Positions 5,775 to 6,410 of a stretch of DNA of 6,410 nucleotides are shown here, piece by piece. This DNA comes from Candidatus Omnitrophota bacterium. Lineage in GTDB: Bacteria; Omnitrophota; Gorgyraeia; Tantalellales; Tantalellaceae. Numbering within the stretch: the stretch's first letter is position 1; each line of letters opens with the position of its first letter. The notes below the pieces were generated by a model. The model made no database searches, was not told the origin of the DNA, and saw nothing but the letters and a program-made list of their open reading frames with translations. The stretch spans positions 1 to 6,410 of the forward strand of contig JABMSC010000222.1 in NCBI GenBank assembly GCA_013204685.1, read 5' to 3'. The position numbers were made by a program, and so were the translations under genes.

Positions 5775-5972
5775 ATGAAAAATATACTCGGACTTTTAAT
5801 AGGAGCTGTGGTTGCGATCCTTGGGCTTATTCTTCTCCTCGCCTGGGGCAATGAGTTTTTACTGGTCCTGAAAGGGGTCGTACCTGTATTGCTTATAGCG
5901 GGCGGCATAATAGGCATTATTGCAGGACTTAGTGAATATAAGGATCTTGTTAAAAGCGGGGGAAAGCGGTAG
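5775..5972 (+). CDS. Small two-helix membrane protein, function unknown
   Basis: A 65-aa protein I cannot assign to a named family. It is almost entirely two hydrophobic helices: about residues 4-24 (ILGLLIGAVVAILGLILLLAW) broken by a short NEF-containing turn at 26-28, and about 29-52, rich in Gly, Ile and Val (GVVPVLLIAGGIIGIIAG), then a charged tail (SEYKDLVKSGGKR). The N-terminus is short with one Lys and the C-terminus is strongly basic, so by the positive-inside rule both ends may face the cytoplasm as a hairpin. The start is fixed by the near-ideal Shine-Dalgarno. It follows mgtE by 108 nt and precedes the lipoprotein gene by 30 nt; co-transcription with the lipoprotein is likely. Glycine-rich helix faces suggest tight packing or oligomerisation (inference). 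Confidence 0.8.
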   Translation: MKNILGLLIGAVVAILGLILLLAWGNEFLLVLKGVVPVLLIAGGIIGIIAGLSEYKDLVKSGGKR

Positions 5973-5991
5973 GAGAGGGAGATATCAAAAT

Positions 5992-5997
5992 AAGGTG
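5992..5997 (+). promoter_or_regulatory. Ribosome binding site of the lipoprotein gene
   Basis: AAGGTG ends five bases before the ATG at 6003. It is a partial match to the anti-Shine-Dalgarno. Together with the 30-nt gap after the small membrane protein gene it supports a two-gene unit. Confidence 0.5.
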
Positions 5998-6002
5998 TAA
6001 AG

Positions 6003-6410
6003 ATGAGAAAAAATACTAAAATTCTAAATTTTAAAATAACTGCAATTGCAGTATTTTTATTGATCCCCTTCTTATTCCAGGGGTGTGGTCAAAAGCCTGA
6101 AGAGATCGAAGAGAAGATACTGGTACATGATCCGTCTTTTCAGGATACACTTGATGCGAGGGATTCATTGCGCTCGGAGCTGAACGCACAGAAAATGGAT
6201 TTTCTGAACAAGGAACAGAAGCTGAACGATGAAATAAGGGATATAAAGAAAAAAAAGACCAAGTTAAGCAATGAATATACACTGCGGGTTGGGAAAATAA
6301 AGGAACAGATCCAGCCGAAGAAACAGCAGCTGAAAGAAGAGCTGTTAACGCTGAAACGCCGTTACGCCCTCCAGAAGGAAAAGATAAAGCAGGCGGATAA
6401 TGACATAAAC
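6003..6410 (+). CDS. Predicted coiled-coil lipoprotein, 3' end outside window
   Basis: An open frame of 136 codons runs off the end of the window without a stop. The product begins with a basic n-region (MRKNTK), a hydrophobic stretch (about 12-25, ITAIAVFLLIPFLF) and a lipobox-like LFQGC with Cys28, which fits the bacterial lipoprotein pattern although Phe and Gln at -3 and -2 are not the commonest residues. After a short linker, residues about 50-136 are highly charged (Lys, Glu, Gln, Asp) with spaced Leu/Ile, as in a long coiled coil; a single Pro at 105 may break the helix. It is thus probably a lipid-anchored periplasmic rod-like protein. I do not recognise the family, and the C-terminal part that might identify it is missing. 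It lies 30 nt after the small membrane protein gene, with its own ribosome binding site. Attachment to inner or outer membrane cannot be decided; Gly follows the Cys. Confidence 0.8.
   Translation, partial: MRKNTKILNFKITAIAVFLLIPFLFQGCGQKPEEIEEKILVHDPSFQDTLDARDSLRSELNAQKMDFLNKEQKLNDEIRDIKKKKTKLSNEYTLRVGKIKEQIQPKKQQLKEELLTLKRRYALQKEKIKQADNDIN

Noticed and set aside
5684..5917. - strand 77-codon frame opposite the small membrane protein gene
   Set aside because: The + strand frame has a near-ideal Shine-Dalgarno and a sensible two-helix product; the - strand product is low-complexity and runs into the heptamer array.
6249..6256. Run of eight A as a programmed frameshift site in the lipoprotein gene
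   Set aside because: The zero frame stays open to the window end and encodes a continuous coiled coil; no stop or downstream structure suggests slippage is used.
6031..6282. - strand 83-codon frame opposite the lipoprotein gene
   Set aside because: The + strand frame encodes a signal peptide with lipobox and a coiled coil; the antisense frame shows no family features.

Overview
The window is a gene-dense stretch of bacterial chromosome with moderate GC by eye. It holds four conserved housekeeping-type proteins (UvrD/PcrA-type helicase, Nudix hydrolase, Era GTPase, MgtE magnesium channel), one HAD phosphatase, one small two-helix membrane protein and the 5' part of a coiled-coil lipoprotein. 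There is no phage, transposase, CRISPR, tRNA or rRNA sequence. Taxonomy cannot be fixed without a search. The mix of genes, the REP-like palindrome and the heptamer-repeat intergenic spacers resemble what I would expect from an uncultured Gram-negative-type lineage such as Omnitrophota, but this is an impression and not a proof.

Layout. Positions 1-26 hold a palindromic repeat truncated by the window edge. Then follow, on the + strand, the helicase (38-2077) and a closely spaced Nudix hydrolase (2093-2518), a likely two-gene operon. The spacer 2519-2631 contains a heptamer array and a second, complete 28-bp copy of the palindrome. A + strand HAD hydrolase (2632-3249) runs tail to tail into era on the - strand (3241-4131), and their ends overlap by 9 bp. 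The divergent region 4132-4298 carries a near-consensus promoter for each direction: one for era, whose -35 lies inside a heptamer array, and one for mgtE. mgtE (4299-5666) is followed by a spacer of degenerate heptamers, then by a small membrane protein (5775-5972) and a lipoprotein (6003 to the window end) that look co-transcribed.

How the genes relate. Helicase plus Nudix could be DNA repair/nucleotide housekeeping, but apart from spacing nothing links them. Era (ribosome assembly) and MgtE (Mg2+ homeostasis) are divergent neighbours with separate promoters. The last pair is an envelope module of unknown function.

I found no convincing new defence or mobile system. The most unusual features are non-coding: a palindromic element on both sides of the helicase-Nudix unit, period-7 tandem repeats in all three larger intergenic spacers, and first genes of transcription units that lack Shine-Dalgarno sequences, with era possibly leaderless.
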